Part shown: positions 25,804 through 34,724 of the stretch, one piece after another
Position numbering within the stretch: position 1 is the first letter of the stretch
Layout of the letters: every line of letters begins with the position of its first letter
Assembly: GCA_910584615.1 (NCBI GenBank)
Contig: CAJUAM010000016.1
Location: 1-64,000, forward strand
Reading direction: 5' to 3'
Source of the DNA: an uncultured Dorea sp.
GTDB lineage: Bacteria; Bacillota; Clostridia; Lachnospirales; Lachnospiraceae
Length of the DNA stretch: 64,000 bases
The notes under the pieces: generated by a model
What the model was told of the DNA's origin: nothing
What the model saw: only the letters and a program-made list of their open reading frames with translations
Databases searched by the model: none
Made by a program: the position numbers and the translations under genes

Positions 25804-27894
25804 ATGGCTAGATATCTTGTGATCGTAGAGTCACCTGCCAAGGTCAAGACAATTAAAAAATTTCTGGGAAGCAATTATGTAGTGACCGCATCGAACGGGC
25901 ATGTAAGGGATCTGCCTAAGAGTCAGCTTGGGATTGATGTGGAGCACGATTTTGAACCAAAGTATATTACGATTCGCGGAAAAGGAGAGATCCTCGCGAA
26001 TCTGCGAAAGGAAGTTAAAAAAGCAGATAAGATCTATCTTGCAACTGACCCGGACCGGGAAGGAGAAGCGATCTCATGGCATCTGTCAAAGGCTCTGAAG
26101 CTGGAGGATAAGAAGATATACCGTATCAGTTTCAATGAGATAACGAAAAATGCTGTAAAAACTTCATTGAAAAATGCAAGAGAGATTGATATGGATCTGG
26201 TTGATGCCCAGCAGGCTAGACGTATTTTAGACAGGGTAGTAGGCTATCGGATAAGTCCGCTTCTGTGGGTTAAAGTTAAGAGAGGATTAAGCGCGGGGCG
26301 CGTACAGTCAGTGGCTTTAAGGATCATCGCCGACCGGGAGGAAGAGATCAATATGTTTATCCCGGAAGAGTATTGGACGCTGGATGCCTGTCTTAAGGTA
26401 AAAGGTGAGAGAAAGCCTCTCATAGCGAGATTTTACGGGACAGAGGATAAAAAGATGACCATCCGTTCCAAAGAGGAAATGGATGAGATCATTAAAGAGA
26501 TTGACAGTGAAAAGTATGCAGTAGACGAAGTGAAAAAGAGTGAACGGACAAAAAAGTCCCCGGTACCTTTTACGACCAGTACCATGCAGCAGGAGGCATC
26601 CAAAGGTCTCAACTTTGCTACAGCTAAGACTATGCGGATCGCGCAGCAGCTTTATGAAGGGATTGATCTGAAAGGTAATGGGACAGTCGGTCTCATCACT
26701 TATCTGCGTACAGATTCTACAAGGGTTTCTGAGGAAGCAGACAGGAATGCGCGTGAGTATATCAAAGAGCAGTACGGTGCTCAGTTTGTGGCAGATGGCA
26801 GATCCAAAGAAGCAGACGGGAAAAAGATACAGGATGCCCATGAGGCGATCCGTCCGACAGATGTATCAAGGACACCGGCGGCGGTGAAAGATTCTCTGAC
26901 AAGGGATCAGTTCAGACTTTACCAGCTTATATGGAAACGTTTTGTTGCCAGCAGAATGCAGCCTGCGAAGTTTGAGACGACGTCTGTGAAGATCGGGGCC
27001 GGAAAGTACCGATTTACAGTAGCGGCATCCAAAGTTTCTTTTGAAGGTTTCTGGATAGTTTATGTAGAAGCCGGGGAAGGAAAGGAAGAAAGCAATGTGC
27101 TGTTAAAGGGGCTTGATAAAGACTCTGTACTTACAAAGGAAAGCTTTGAAAGCAAACAGCATTTTACACAGCCTCCGGCTCATTATACAGAAGCAGCGCT
27201 TGTGAAGACTTTGGAAGAACTTGGTATTGGACGTCCAAGTACTTATGCTCCGACGATTTCTACGATCATCAACCGGAGATATGTGGCCAAAGAGAACAAG
27301 AACCTGTATCTGACGGAGATCGGTGAAGTTGTAAACAATATGATGAAGCAGTCTTTTCCGACGATTGTGGATGTGAATTTTACTGCTAATATGGAGAGTC
27401 TTCTGGACGGGGTCGCGGAAGGCAAAGTAAAATGGAAAACGATTATCGAGAATTTCTATCCGGATATTGAGGAAGCAGTAAGTCGTGCGGAAGAAGAGCT
27501 TGAAAAGGTCAAGATCGAAGATGAAGTGACAGATGTGATCTGTGAGCAGTGCGGACGCAATATGGTGGTCAAATACGGGCCTCATGGGAAGTTTTTGGCG
27601 TGCCCGGGCTTTCCGGAGTGCAGGAATACGAAGCCGTATCTTGAAAAGATTGGTGTAAAATGTCCGGAATGCGGCAAAGATGTTGTCTTAAGGAAGACAA
27701 AGAAGGGAAGGAAATACTACGGGTGCGAGGATAATCCGGAGTGTGGCTTTATGTCGTGGCAGAAGCCATCTGAAAAAAGATGTCCCCGGTGCGGAAGTTA
27801 CATGATAGAAAAAGGAAATAAACTCTGCTGCGGCAATGAGCAGTGCGGCTATGTGGAGAACAAATCTGAAAACAGCAAGGAAAAAGCCGATTAG
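25804..27894 (+). CDS. topA: DNA topoisomerase I
   Basis: Type IA topoisomerase that relaxes negative supercoils. Domains: Toprim (about 1-115; IVESPAKVKTIKKFLG and DPDREGEAI), the topoisomerase core with catalytic Tyr300 in GLITYLRTDSTR, then three C-terminal zinc ribbons (about 579-690) with paired cysteines (CEQCGRN, CPECGKD, CPRCGSY). The 696-residue length is normal for Clostridia. GGAGG lies upstream of the ATG. It is 28 bases after dprA and probably shares its transcript. Confidence 0.97.
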   Translation: MARYLVIVESPAKVKTIKKFLGSNYVVTASNGHVRDLPKSQLGIDVEHDFEPKYITIRGKGEILANLRKEVKKADKIYLATDPDREGEAISWHLSKALKLEDKKIYRISFNEITKNAVKTSLKNAREIDMDLVDAQQARRILDRVVGYRISPLLWVKVKRGLSAGRVQSVALRIIADREEEINMFIPEEYWTLDACLKVKGERKPLIARFYGTEDKKMTIRSKEEMDEIIKEIDSEKYAVDEVKKSERTKKSPVPFTTSTMQQEASKGLNFATAKTMRIAQQLYEGIDLKGNGTVGLITYLRTDSTRVSEEADRNAREYIKEQYGAQFVADGRSKEADGKKIQDAHEAIRPTDVSRTPAAVKDSLTRDQFRLYQLIWKRFVASRMQPAKFETTSVKIGAGKYRFTVAASKVSFEGFWIVYVEAGEGKEESNVLLKGLDKDSVLTKESFESKQHFTQPPAHYTEAALVKTLEELGIGRPSTYAPTISTIINRRYVAKENKNLYLTEIGEVVNNMMKQSFPTIVDVNFTANMESLLDGVAEGKVKWKTIIENFYPDIEEAVSRAEEELEKVKIEDEVTDVICEQCGRNMVVKYGPHGKFLACPGFPECRNTKPYLEKIGVKCPECGKDVVLRKTKKGRKYYGCEDNPECGFMSWQKPSEKRCPRCGSYMIEKGNKLCCGNEQCGYVENKSENSKEKAD

Positions 27895-27940
27895 AAAAGT
27901 CTAAAAAAACAAAAAAGAATAAAATTATGTGTGAAATTTA

Positions 27941-27969
27941 TTGAATGTTCGAAAAATATGTGATAATAT
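27941..27969 (+). promoter_or_regulatory. codY promoter
   Basis: TTGAAT (27941-27946) and TAATAT (27964-27969) have 17-base spacing. AATGTTCGAAAAATA within the spacer agrees with the CodY consensus at about 11 of 15 positions, so autoregulation is possible but weakly supported. Confidence 0.6.
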
Positions 27970-27994
27970 TACGCTAAAGAACGGAGGAAAACGT

Positions 27995-28771
27995 ATGAGT
28001 GTACAATTGTTAGATAAAACGAGAAAAATTAATAAATTGCTTCACAACAATAATTCGAGCAAAGTTGTTTTTAACGATATCTGTGATGTGCTGACAGATA
28101 TTTTGAATTCTAATGTACTGGTAGTCAGTAAAAAGGGTAAAGTTCTTGGTCAAAGTAAATGTGAAGGTGTTCCATATATTGAGGAACTGATAGAGAAGGA
28201 TGTTGGAAAGCATATTGATTTTCATTTGAATGAACGTTTTCTCATAGTTCTTTCCACAAAGGAGAATGTAAATCTTGAGACGCTCGGATTTTCGGAAGAG
28301 GTCGTAGATCATTATCAGGCGCTGATAAGCCCGATAGATATAGCGGGAGAGCGTCTTGGAACATTGTTTATCTATAAAAAAGATGCTCTGTATGAGATTG
28401 ACGATATTATTCTGAGTGAGTACGGAACAACCGTAGTAGGGCTTGAGATGCTGCGTTCTGTCAATGAGGAGAATGCAGAGGAGACAAGGAAAGAACATAT
28501 TGTACAGTCAGCGATCAGCACTCTTTCTTTCTCAGAGCTGGAAGCGATCATTCATATTTTTGAAGAGCTGGAAGGGACAGAAGGGATCCTGGTTGCCAGC
28601 AAGGTTGCGGACCGGGTAGGAATCACCCGTTCTGTTATAGTGAACGCCCTGCGTAAATTTGAGAGCGCAGGTGTGATTGAGTCACGTTCCTCTGGTATGA
28701 AGGGGACATATATCAAGGTTGTGAATGATTATGTATTCACGGAGCTTGAACGGCTGAAGGAAGAACGGTAA
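27995..28771 (+). CDS. codY: Global regulator CodY
   Basis: ATG 27995 is chosen: CGGAGG precedes it and the protein then starts MSVQLLDKTRKINKLL, the conserved CodY N-terminus. The 258-residue length matches the family (259 in Bacillus). The N-terminal GAF domain (about 1-155) senses branched-chain amino acids. The C-terminal winged helix (about 200-245) contains ASKVADRVGITRSVIVNAL, the near-invariant recognition region. CodY with GTP and isoleucine represses nutrient-limitation genes; a CodY-like palindrome precedes guaB 4 kb downstream. Confidence 0.97.
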   Translation: MSVQLLDKTRKINKLLHNNNSSKVVFNDICDVLTDILNSNVLVVSKKGKVLGQSKCEGVPYIEELIEKDVGKHIDFHLNERFLIVLSTKENVNLETLGFSEEVVDHYQALISPIDIAGERLGTLFIYKKDALYEIDDIILSEYGTTVVGLEMLRSVNEENAEETRKEHIVQSAISTLSFSELEAIIHIFEELEGTEGILVASKVADRVGITRSVIVNALRKFESAGVIESRSSGMKGTYIKVVNDYVFTELERLKEER

Positions 28772-28796
28772 ATTTCGCGGAGAGGTAGTAGTTATT

Positions 28797-29102
28797 ATGT
28801 ATGAGCAATGTCCGGCCAGCCTCAGGATGACGAGGGTGATCGTGCAGAATGGCTATTTTGATGATCATATTTATAATTGTGAGGTTATTACGTATAATCC
28901 CAAGGAAGAAAGCATATATATATTAACAGGGAAGCATGAGCTGCCGCTTTTTTCGCTGGACGGGGTATATGAATGTATTCTGGAAGTGGAAGAAGAGGAG
29001 ATAAAGTGTGAAGGTGTCATTAAAGAGCGCTATTGTAATAAACTGGGAAAGATAATTGTGTTCTATGTGCGTAATGGATTTTATAAAAATCCTGTAAACT
29101 AA
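28797..29102 (+). CDS. Conserved hypothetical protein downstream of codY
   Basis: This 101-residue, mostly beta protein (IYILTGKHELPLFSLDGVYECIL, then CEGVIKERYCNKLGKIIVFYV, cited as fragments) lies 25 bases after codY. The strand pattern with an ending GKIIVFYVRNGFYKNP recalls PilZ-like barrels, but the PilZ RxxxR motif is not visible. No function is assigned. AGAGG upstream supports the ATG. Confidence 0.7.
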   Translation: MYEQCPASLRMTRVIVQNGYFDDHIYNCEVITYNPKEESIYILTGKHELPLFSLDGVYECILEVEEEEIKCEGVIKERYCNKLGKIIVFYVRNGFYKNPVN

Positions 29103-29114
29103 ATATAAAGTGTG

Positions 29115-29183
29115 TTGACAAATCAGAAAGAGAGTGCTATTTTATATCTAGAGTTCTTAGCACTCTCTTTTTGCGAGTGCTAA
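29115..29183 (+). promoter_or_regulatory. groESL promoter with CIRCE operator
   Basis: TTGACA (29115-29120) and TATTTT (29138-29143) are spaced 17 bases. A perfect CIRCE follows: TTAGCACTC (29157-29165), nine bases, GAGTGCTAA (29175-29183). HrcA binds this to repress heat-shock genes. An extra GAGTGCTA half-site lies at 29132-29139, overlapping the -10. Confidence 0.95.
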
Positions 29184-29214
29184 CAAATATAGATAATATT
29201 AAGGAGGATCCAAT

Positions 29215-29499
29215 ATGAAATTAACACCACTTGGCGACAGAGTCGTTTTAAAACAGTTAGTTGCAGAAGAGACAACAAAGTCAGGAATCGTTATTCCGGG
29301 ACAGTCAAAAGAAAAGCCGCAGCAGGCAGAGGTCGTTGCAGTAGGACCTGGCGGAACAGTTGACGGAAAAGAAGTTGCAATGAATGTGTCAGCCGGACAG
29401 ACAGTTATTTATTCTAAATATGCCGGAACAACTGTAGAGCTTGATGATGAAGAATTTATCATTGTAAAGCAGGATGATATTCTTGCAATCGTAGAATAA
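29215..29499 (+). CDS. groES: Co-chaperonin GroES
   Basis: The 94-residue cap protein of the GroEL chaperonin shows the full signature: LTPLGDRVVLKQL at the start, the mobile loop EETTKSGIVIPG (about residues 18-29), and YSKYAGTTVELDDEEFIIVKQ in the C-terminal half, quoted in parts as YAGTTVEL and DDILAIVE. AAGGAGG precedes the ATG. It is controlled by the CIRCE operator and followed by groEL. Confidence 0.98.
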   Translation: MKLTPLGDRVVLKQLVAEETTKSGIVIPGQSKEKPQQAEVVAVGPGGTVDGKEVAMNVSAGQTVIYSKYAGTTVELDDEEFIIVKQDDILAIVE

Positions 29500-29620
29500 A
29501 GGAACCTGGCAGTGCGGATTTCGAATGTTTAAAGGATTGTGAGAGCACACTGTACGGAATGATCCGTAAGCTTTTCAGATATAAAAAATAATTATGATTA
29601 GAAACAGGAGGAATATGATC

Positions 29621-31246
29621 ATGGCAAAGGAAATCAAATATGGCGCAGAAGCCAGAGGAGCATTAGAGGCAGGCGTAAACCAGCTTGCCGATACAGTAAG
29701 AGTAACTCTTGGACCAAAGGGACGCAATGTAGTCCTTGATAAATCTTTCGGTGCGCCGCTGATCACTAATGACGGTGTAACTATTGCAAAAGAGATCGAA
29801 CTTGAGGATGCTTTTGAGAATATGGGAGCACAGCTTATTAAAGAAGTTGCTTCTAAGACAAATGATGTAGCTGGCGACGGAACTACAACGGCAACTGTAC
29901 TTGCGCAGGCAATGGTACACGAAGGGATCAAGAATCTTGCGGCAGGAGCTAACCCGATCATTCTCCGCAAGGGTATGAAAAAGGCAACAGAAAAGGCTGT
30001 TGAGGCGATTGCAGGAATGTCAAGCAAGGTGAAAGATAAAGACCAGATCGCAAAGGTAGCTGCTATTTCCGCCGGGGATGCAGAGGTTGGCGAGATGGTT
30101 GCCGACGCTATGGAAAAGGTTTCCAATGACGGTGTTATTACGATCGAGGAATCCAAGACTATGAAGACAGAGCTGGATCTTGTAGAAGGTATGCAGTTTG
30201 ACAGAGGATATATCTCTGCATACATGGCTACAGATATGGATAAGATGGAAGCGAACTTAGAGGAGCCGTATATCCTGATCACAGATAAGAAGATTTCTAA
30301 TATCCAGGATATCCTTCCGCTTCTTGAGCAGATCGTCCAGTCAGGAGCAAGACTTCTTATTATCGCGGAGGATATCGAAGGTGAGGCTCTTACAACCCTG
30401 ATCGTAAATAAGCTTAGAGGAACCTTTAATGTAGTTGCGGTGAAAGCACCAGGCTACGGCGACAGAAGAAAAGAGATGCTTAAGGATATTGCGATTCTGA
30501 CAGGAGGTCAGGTTGTTTCTGATGAGCTTGGCATGGATCTTAAAGAGACGACATTAGATCAGCTTGGACGTGCTAAATCTGTAAAGGTTCAAAAAGAGAA
30601 TACGGTGATCGTAGATGGACTTGGAGATAAGAAAGAGATCTCTGACCGTGTAGCTCAGATCAAGAGCCAGATTGAAGAGACGACTTCTGATTTTGACCGT
30701 GAGAAGCTCCAGGAGAGACTTGCTAAATTAGCCGGCGGTGTAGCAGTGATCCGTGTAGGCGCTGCGACAGAGACAGAGATGAAGGAAGCAAAGCTTCGTA
30801 TGGAAGATGCTCTTGCGGCTACAAGAGCGGCTGTTGAGGAAGGAATCATCGCAGGCGGCGGTTCTGCATATATCCATGCGGCAAAAGAGGTAGAAAAGAT
30901 GGCGGCAGAGATGAGCGGCGACGAGAAGACAGGTGCTAATGTAGTGCTTAAGGCTCTGGAATCTCCGTTATTCCATATTGCTGCAAATGCAGGTTTGGAA
31001 GGTTCTGTGATCATCAATAAGGTATCAGAGTCTTCTGTAGGCACAGGATTTGACGTTTTGACAGAAGAGTATGTTGACATGGTAGAAAACGGGATTCTTG
31101 ATCCTGCGAAAGTAACAAGAAGCGCGTTGCAGAATGCGACAAGTGTTGCTTCTACACTTCTTACAACAGAATCTGTTGTTGCCAATATAAAAGAAGACGC
31201 TCCTGCTATGCCGGCAGGCGCAGGCGCTGGAATGGGCATGATGTAA
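29621..31246 (+). CDS. groEL: Chaperonin GroEL
   Basis: ATG 29621 (MAKEIKYGAEAR) is chosen over the upstream ATG 29594 because AGGAGG lies directly before it. The 541-residue subunit of the double-ring folding chamber carries GPKGRNVVLDKSFG, the ATP-binding DGTTTATVLAQAM, GGGSAYIHA, and a Gly/Met-rich C-terminal tail ending GAGMGMM. It forms an operon with groES under HrcA. Confidence 0.98.
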   Translation: MAKEIKYGAEARGALEAGVNQLADTVRVTLGPKGRNVVLDKSFGAPLITNDGVTIAKEIELEDAFENMGAQLIKEVASKTNDVAGDGTTTATVLAQAMVHEGIKNLAAGANPIILRKGMKKATEKAVEAIAGMSSKVKDKDQIAKVAAISAGDAEVGEMVADAMEKVSNDGVITIEESKTMKTELDLVEGMQFDRGYISAYMATDMDKMEANLEEPYILITDKKISNIQDILPLLEQIVQSGARLLIIAEDIEGEALTTLIVNKLRGTFNVVAVKAPGYGDRRKEMLKDIAILTGGQVVSDELGMDLKETTLDQLGRAKSVKVQKENTVIVDGLGDKKEISDRVAQIKSQIEETTSDFDREKLQERLAKLAGGVAVIRVGAATETEMKEAKLRMEDALAATRAAVEEGIIAGGGSAYIHAAKEVEKMAAEMSGDEKTGANVVLKALESPLFHIAANAGLEGSVIINKVSESSVGTGFDVLTEEYVDMVENGILDPAKVTRSALQNATSVASTLLTTESVVANIKEDAPAMPAGAGAGMGMM

Positions 31247-31266
31247 AATATAAAAAATTAATTTTT

Positions 31267-31299
31267 GGGGAACTCTTTACTTTAGAGAGTTCCCTTTTT
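31267..31299 (+). terminator. Rho-independent terminator after groEL
   Basis: GGGAACTCT pairs with AGAGTTCCC and ends in TTTTT. Confidence 0.9.
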
Positions 31300-31383
31300 G
31301 GCATAAAATATGTTACAATGCTCGTAAGGAGAAAAAGCGGTGAAGGTTTATCTGTGCCGCAAAGAACAATGGAGGAGATAAAG

Positions 31384-31875
31384 ATGGGTGATTTTTACAC
31401 AGAACAATTAATTAAAAAACAGACGGATATGAAAGATATGGTGATAAAGGCAGTTTTAGTTGCAGTGGCTATTGTATCCGTACTGACTGTTTTCATTATG
31501 CCGATGGGGCTTATTGTTCCGATCATTATTATTGCCCTTGTGTGGTTTTTGATAACGAGACTCAATGTGGAATATGAGTACCTGTATGTGAATGGAGACC
31601 TTGATATTGACAAGATCATGAATAAATCCAAAAGAAAACGCATTTTTTCGGCTAATGCGGATGCGATGGAACTTCTGGCGCCGATAGACTCTCCGAAACT
31701 TGACCAGTATCAGAACGCGAAAGTGATCAACTTAAGTTCCGGCAGAGCAGATGCCAGATTATACGCACTTATAGTTTCTCATGACGGACAGTTGGCCAAG
31801 CTGATCTTTGAACCAAATGATACGATCGTCGAAGGACTTTTTATGCTGGCGCCGCGGAAGGTTGTACGCCGGTAA
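31384..31875 (+). CDS. Two-helix membrane protein (DUF6106-like)
   Basis: ATG 31384 is preceded by GGAGG; a longer frame from 31318 is unlikely. The 163-residue product starts MGDFYTEQLIKK, has two transmembrane helices (about residues 22-40 and 43-59), then a soluble domain with LDIDKIMNKSKRKRIF and a conserved-looking GLFMLAPRKVVRR end. The soluble part looks like a PH-domain-type fold. I believe this matches a Lachnospiraceae family annotated DUF6106, from memory only. Function unknown. Confidence 0.75.
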   Translation: MGDFYTEQLIKKQTDMKDMVIKAVLVAVAIVSVLTVFIMPMGLIVPIIIIALVWFLITRLNVEYEYLYVNGDLDIDKIMNKSKRKRIFSANADAMELLAPIDSPKLDQYQNAKVINLSSGRADARLYALIVSHDGQLAKLIFEPNDTIVEGLFMLAPRKVVRR

Positions 31876-31898
31876 AACCCTTCTTTATTCCGGTGAAA

Positions 31899-31955
31899 AA
31901 TTTTGGCGAAAATTGAAAGATTTTGTTGACAAAAAGAGCAGTCATTCGGTATGAT
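31899..31955 (+). promoter_or_regulatory. guaB promoter with CodY-like palindrome
   Basis: TTGACA (31926-31931) and TATGAT (31950-31955) are spaced 18 bases. Just upstream, AATTTTGGCGAAAATT (31899-31914) is a 6-4-6 palindrome close to the CodY site, one base longer in the middle than the AATTTTCWGAAAATT consensus. Confidence 0.65.
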
Positions 31956-31960
31956 AGCAT

Positions 31961-32062
31961 CTAATAACCTGCAATGCAGGGATTGTAGGGTTCTGGAGTG
32001 CCAGACGATCCTTAGGATTGCCGGAATCGGTGAATAGATATAAATAAAAATGGAAGAGAGGT
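31961..32062 (+). promoter_or_regulatory. Structured guaB leader, class not recognised
   Basis: The leader of about 105 bases contains the hairpin CCTGC-AAT-GCAGG (31968-31980) and TCTGG-AGTG-CCAGA further on. It does not show the conserved cores of purine, PRPP/ppGpp (ykkC-type) or c-di-GMP riboswitches as I know them, and no terminator is seen before the gene. Confidence 0.35.
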
Positions 32063-32068
32063 ATGAAT

Positions 32069-33523
32069 ATGGGAAGGATTATTGGAGAGGGAATTACATT
32101 TGATGATGTGCTTTTAGTGCCGGCGTATTCAGAAGTAATTCCAAATCAAGTGGATTTGTCAACATATCTGACAAAAAGCATCAAGCTTAATATACCGATG
32201 ATGAGCGCCGGTATGGACACGGTGACTGAGCATCGTATGGCGATTGCCATGGCCCGTCAGGGTGGAATCGGCATTATCCATAAAAATATGTCCATTGAAC
32301 AGCAGGCAGAAGAAGTAGATAAAGTAAAACGTTCTGAGAATGGAGTTATCACGGATCCATTCTATCTCTCTCCGGAGCATACACTGGAAGATGCCAATGA
32401 TCTTATGGGGAAATTCAGGATTTCCGGTGTGCCGATCACAGAAGGAAGAAAACTGGTAGGTATTATCACGAACCGCGATCTTAAATTCGAGACAGATTTC
32501 ACAAAAAAGATAAAAGAAAGTATGACCTCTGAAGGGCTGATCACGGCGAAGGAAGGTATTACACTGGAAGAGGCAAAGCAAATCTTAGCAAAGGCGAGAA
32601 AGGAAAAGCTTCCGATCGTTGATGATAATTTTAATCTGAAAGGACTCATCACTATTAAAGATATTGAAAAGCAGATCCGTTATCCTTTATCTGCAAAGGA
32701 TTCTCAGGGACGGCTTCTGTGCGGCGCGGCGATCGGTATCACCGCGAACTGTATAGACCGGGCAAAGGCTTTGGTAGATGCAAAGGTGGATGTTGTGGTG
32801 ATGGATTCTGCCCACGGACATTCCGCGAATGTGCTGCGTACCGTAGATATGATCAAATCTACGTTCCCGGAGCTTCAGATCATTGTAGGAAATGTAGCTA
32901 CGGGGGAAGGGACAAAGGCACTCATTGAGGCAGGAGCGGATGCGGTGAAAGTTGGTATCGGACCAGGGTCTATCTGTACTACACGTGTGGTTGCGGGGAT
33001 CGGTGTTCCGCAGATTACGGCAGTTATGAATTGTTACGAGACAGCGGACAAGTATGGAATTCCAATTATTGCGGACGGCGGTATCAAATATTCCGGTGAT
33101 ATGACAAAAGCAATCGCTGCAGGCGCTAACGTATGTATGATGGGAAGTATGCTTGCAGGGTGTGACGAGAGTCCTGGAGACTATGAATTATATCAGGGAA
33201 GAAAATATAAAGTATATCGCGGCATGGGTTCTATTGCTGCCATGGAAAATGGAAGCAAAGACCGGTATTTCCAGTCGGATGCCAAAAAACTGGTTCCGGA
33301 GGGAGTGGAAGGCCGTGTAGCATATAAGGGCATGGTAGAGGATACGGTATTCCAGCTTGTAGGCGGACTCCGTTCCGGTATGGGTTACTGTGGCGCGGCT
33401 ACAGTGGAAGATCTTAAGAAAACAGGGCAGTTCGTAAAGATTTCTTCTGCATCTTTAAAGGAAAGCCATCCTCATGATATACATATCACGAAGGAAGCGC
33501 CGAATTATAGTGTAAATGAATAA
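32069..33523 (+). CDS. guaB: IMP dehydrogenase
   Basis: Catalyses IMP to XMP, the committed step to GMP. ATG 32069 (MGRIIGEGITFDDVLL) is favoured since GAGAGG is 7 bases upstream; ATG 32063 is also in frame. The 484-residue barrel contains the catalytic cysteine (about residue 303) in GPGSICTTRVVAG, and two CBS domains inserted at about 93-205 (FRISGVPIT, ILAKARKEKLPIVDD). The flap and Arg-Tyr region is present (YRGMGSIAAM). GTP made through this enzyme is a CodY co-effector, which fits the CodY-like site upstream. Confidence 0.97.
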   Translation: MGRIIGEGITFDDVLLVPAYSEVIPNQVDLSTYLTKSIKLNIPMMSAGMDTVTEHRMAIAMARQGGIGIIHKNMSIEQQAEEVDKVKRSENGVITDPFYLSPEHTLEDANDLMGKFRISGVPITEGRKLVGIITNRDLKFETDFTKKIKESMTSEGLITAKEGITLEEAKQILAKARKEKLPIVDDNFNLKGLITIKDIEKQIRYPLSAKDSQGRLLCGAAIGITANCIDRAKALVDAKVDVVVMDSAHGHSANVLRTVDMIKSTFPELQIIVGNVATGEGTKALIEAGADAVKVGIGPGSICTTRVVAGIGVPQITAVMNCYETADKYGIPIIADGGIKYSGDMTKAIAAGANVCMMGSMLAGCDESPGDYELYQGRKYKVYRGMGSIAAMENGSKDRYFQSDAKKLVPEGVEGRVAYKGMVEDTVFQLVGGLRSGMGYCGAATVEDLKKTGQFVKISSASLKESHPHDIHITKEAPNYSVNE

Positions 33524-33581
33524 AAGAAAAAGGGTCAGCCAGGAGTAAAAGCAGGTACAAAAAGAGAGGAAGATAAAGGGT

Positions 33582-34616
33582 ATGGTCAGTGGATTTGGGA
33601 TTACATCAAAGGGAGAAAAAGCAAAACTTTATTCCATAAAAAATGGAAAAGGGATGGAGATAGCAGTTACAGATTACGGCGCGACTCTTGTAAAAGTGTT
33701 CGTTCCTGATAAGGAGAACGTGCTGCAGGATGTCGTACTTGGATATGACAGCGCTGAAGGCTACGAAAAGGGTGATGTGTATTTTGGCGCGTCAGTAGGA
33801 AGAGTAGCAAACCGGATCGGAGGCGCATCCTTTGAGCTGAACGGAAAAACTTATAAACTGACAGCAAACGCTGACGGTAATTCCCTGCACGGCGGATGTG
33901 ATTTTTATAACAAACGGATGTGGAAAACAGTAAAAGCGGAGGATAGAAGTATAACATTCAGTCTCTGCAGCCCGGACGGTGATCAGGGGTATCCGGGAAA
34001 AGCAGATATCTTTATTACCTATGAGCTGACGGAGGATAATGAATTAAAGATCCATTATCATGCAGTTTCGGATGCGGATACGATTATGAACCTGACCAAT
34101 CACAGCTACTTTAATCTGTCCGGACATGCTTCAAAGACAGCTCTTGACCAGGAAGTGATGATTGCTGCAGATGCGTATACCAGAGCAGATGCAGAGTCGA
34201 TTCCTACAGGTGAGCTTGTGCCGGTGGATGGTACGCCTATGGACTTTCGCGAATATAAAGTGATTGGACAGGAGATTGAAGCAGACTATGAGGATCTTGT
34301 ACTGGGAAAGGGATACGATCATAACTGGGTGCTCAATGGGAACGGAATGCGCCCGGTAGCCAGAATGCGTTCAAAAGAGACTGGGATCATGATGGAAGTT
34401 ATGACAGATCTTCCGGGGATGCAGTTTTATACCGGCAATTTTATTATAAGTGAAGCCGGTAAGGAGGGCGCAGAGTATAAGAAGCGCCACGGAGTCTGCT
34501 TCGAAACCCAGTATTTTCCGGATGCGATACACAAAGAGCATTTTGAAGGACCGGTAGTAAAGGCAGGCGAAGCTTATGATACGACGACAGTGTACAAGTT
34601 CCTTGTGGAAGAATAG
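33582..34616 (+). CDS. galM: Aldose 1-epimerase (galactose mutarotase)
   Basis: Interconverts alpha and beta anomers of aldoses such as glucose or galactose. The 344-residue protein has the beta-sandwich family motifs: YGATLVKVFVPD, GRVANRIGG, the catalytic His in LTNHSYFNLSG (about residue 178), and the catalytic Glu in CFETQYFPDAIH (about 308). AGAGAGGAAG precedes the ATG. It follows guaB by 58 bases with no terminator between them, so co-transcription is possible. Confidence 0.92.
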   Translation: MVSGFGITSKGEKAKLYSIKNGKGMEIAVTDYGATLVKVFVPDKENVLQDVVLGYDSAEGYEKGDVYFGASVGRVANRIGGASFELNGKTYKLTANADGNSLHGGCDFYNKRMWKTVKAEDRSITFSLCSPDGDQGYPGKADIFITYELTEDNELKIHYHAVSDADTIMNLTNHSYFNLSGHASKTALDQEVMIAADAYTRADAESIPTGELVPVDGTPMDFREYKVIGQEIEADYEDLVLGKGYDHNWVLNGNGMRPVARMRSKETGIMMEVMTDLPGMQFYTGNFIISEAGKEGAEYKKRHGVCFETQYFPDAIHKEHFEGPVVKAGEAYDTTTVYKFLVEE

Positions 34617-34724
34617 AAGAAATCTTCATAAAATACTAAATATCTTTTCATTCTTTTATCAGAAACCTGTGTTACCATTTAATACAGTATAAAGTTATCT
34701 GAGACATGGATGGAGAATACGGGT

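Noticed and set aside
29575..30282. Open frame of 235 codons opposite groEL
   Set aside because: A typical shadow of groEL codon usage; the opposite strand is unquestionably the gene.
31956..32068. Purine or ykkC-type riboswitch at guaB
   Set aside because: Hairpins are present but the conserved core sequences of these classes are not, and no terminator or ribosome-site switch is evident.
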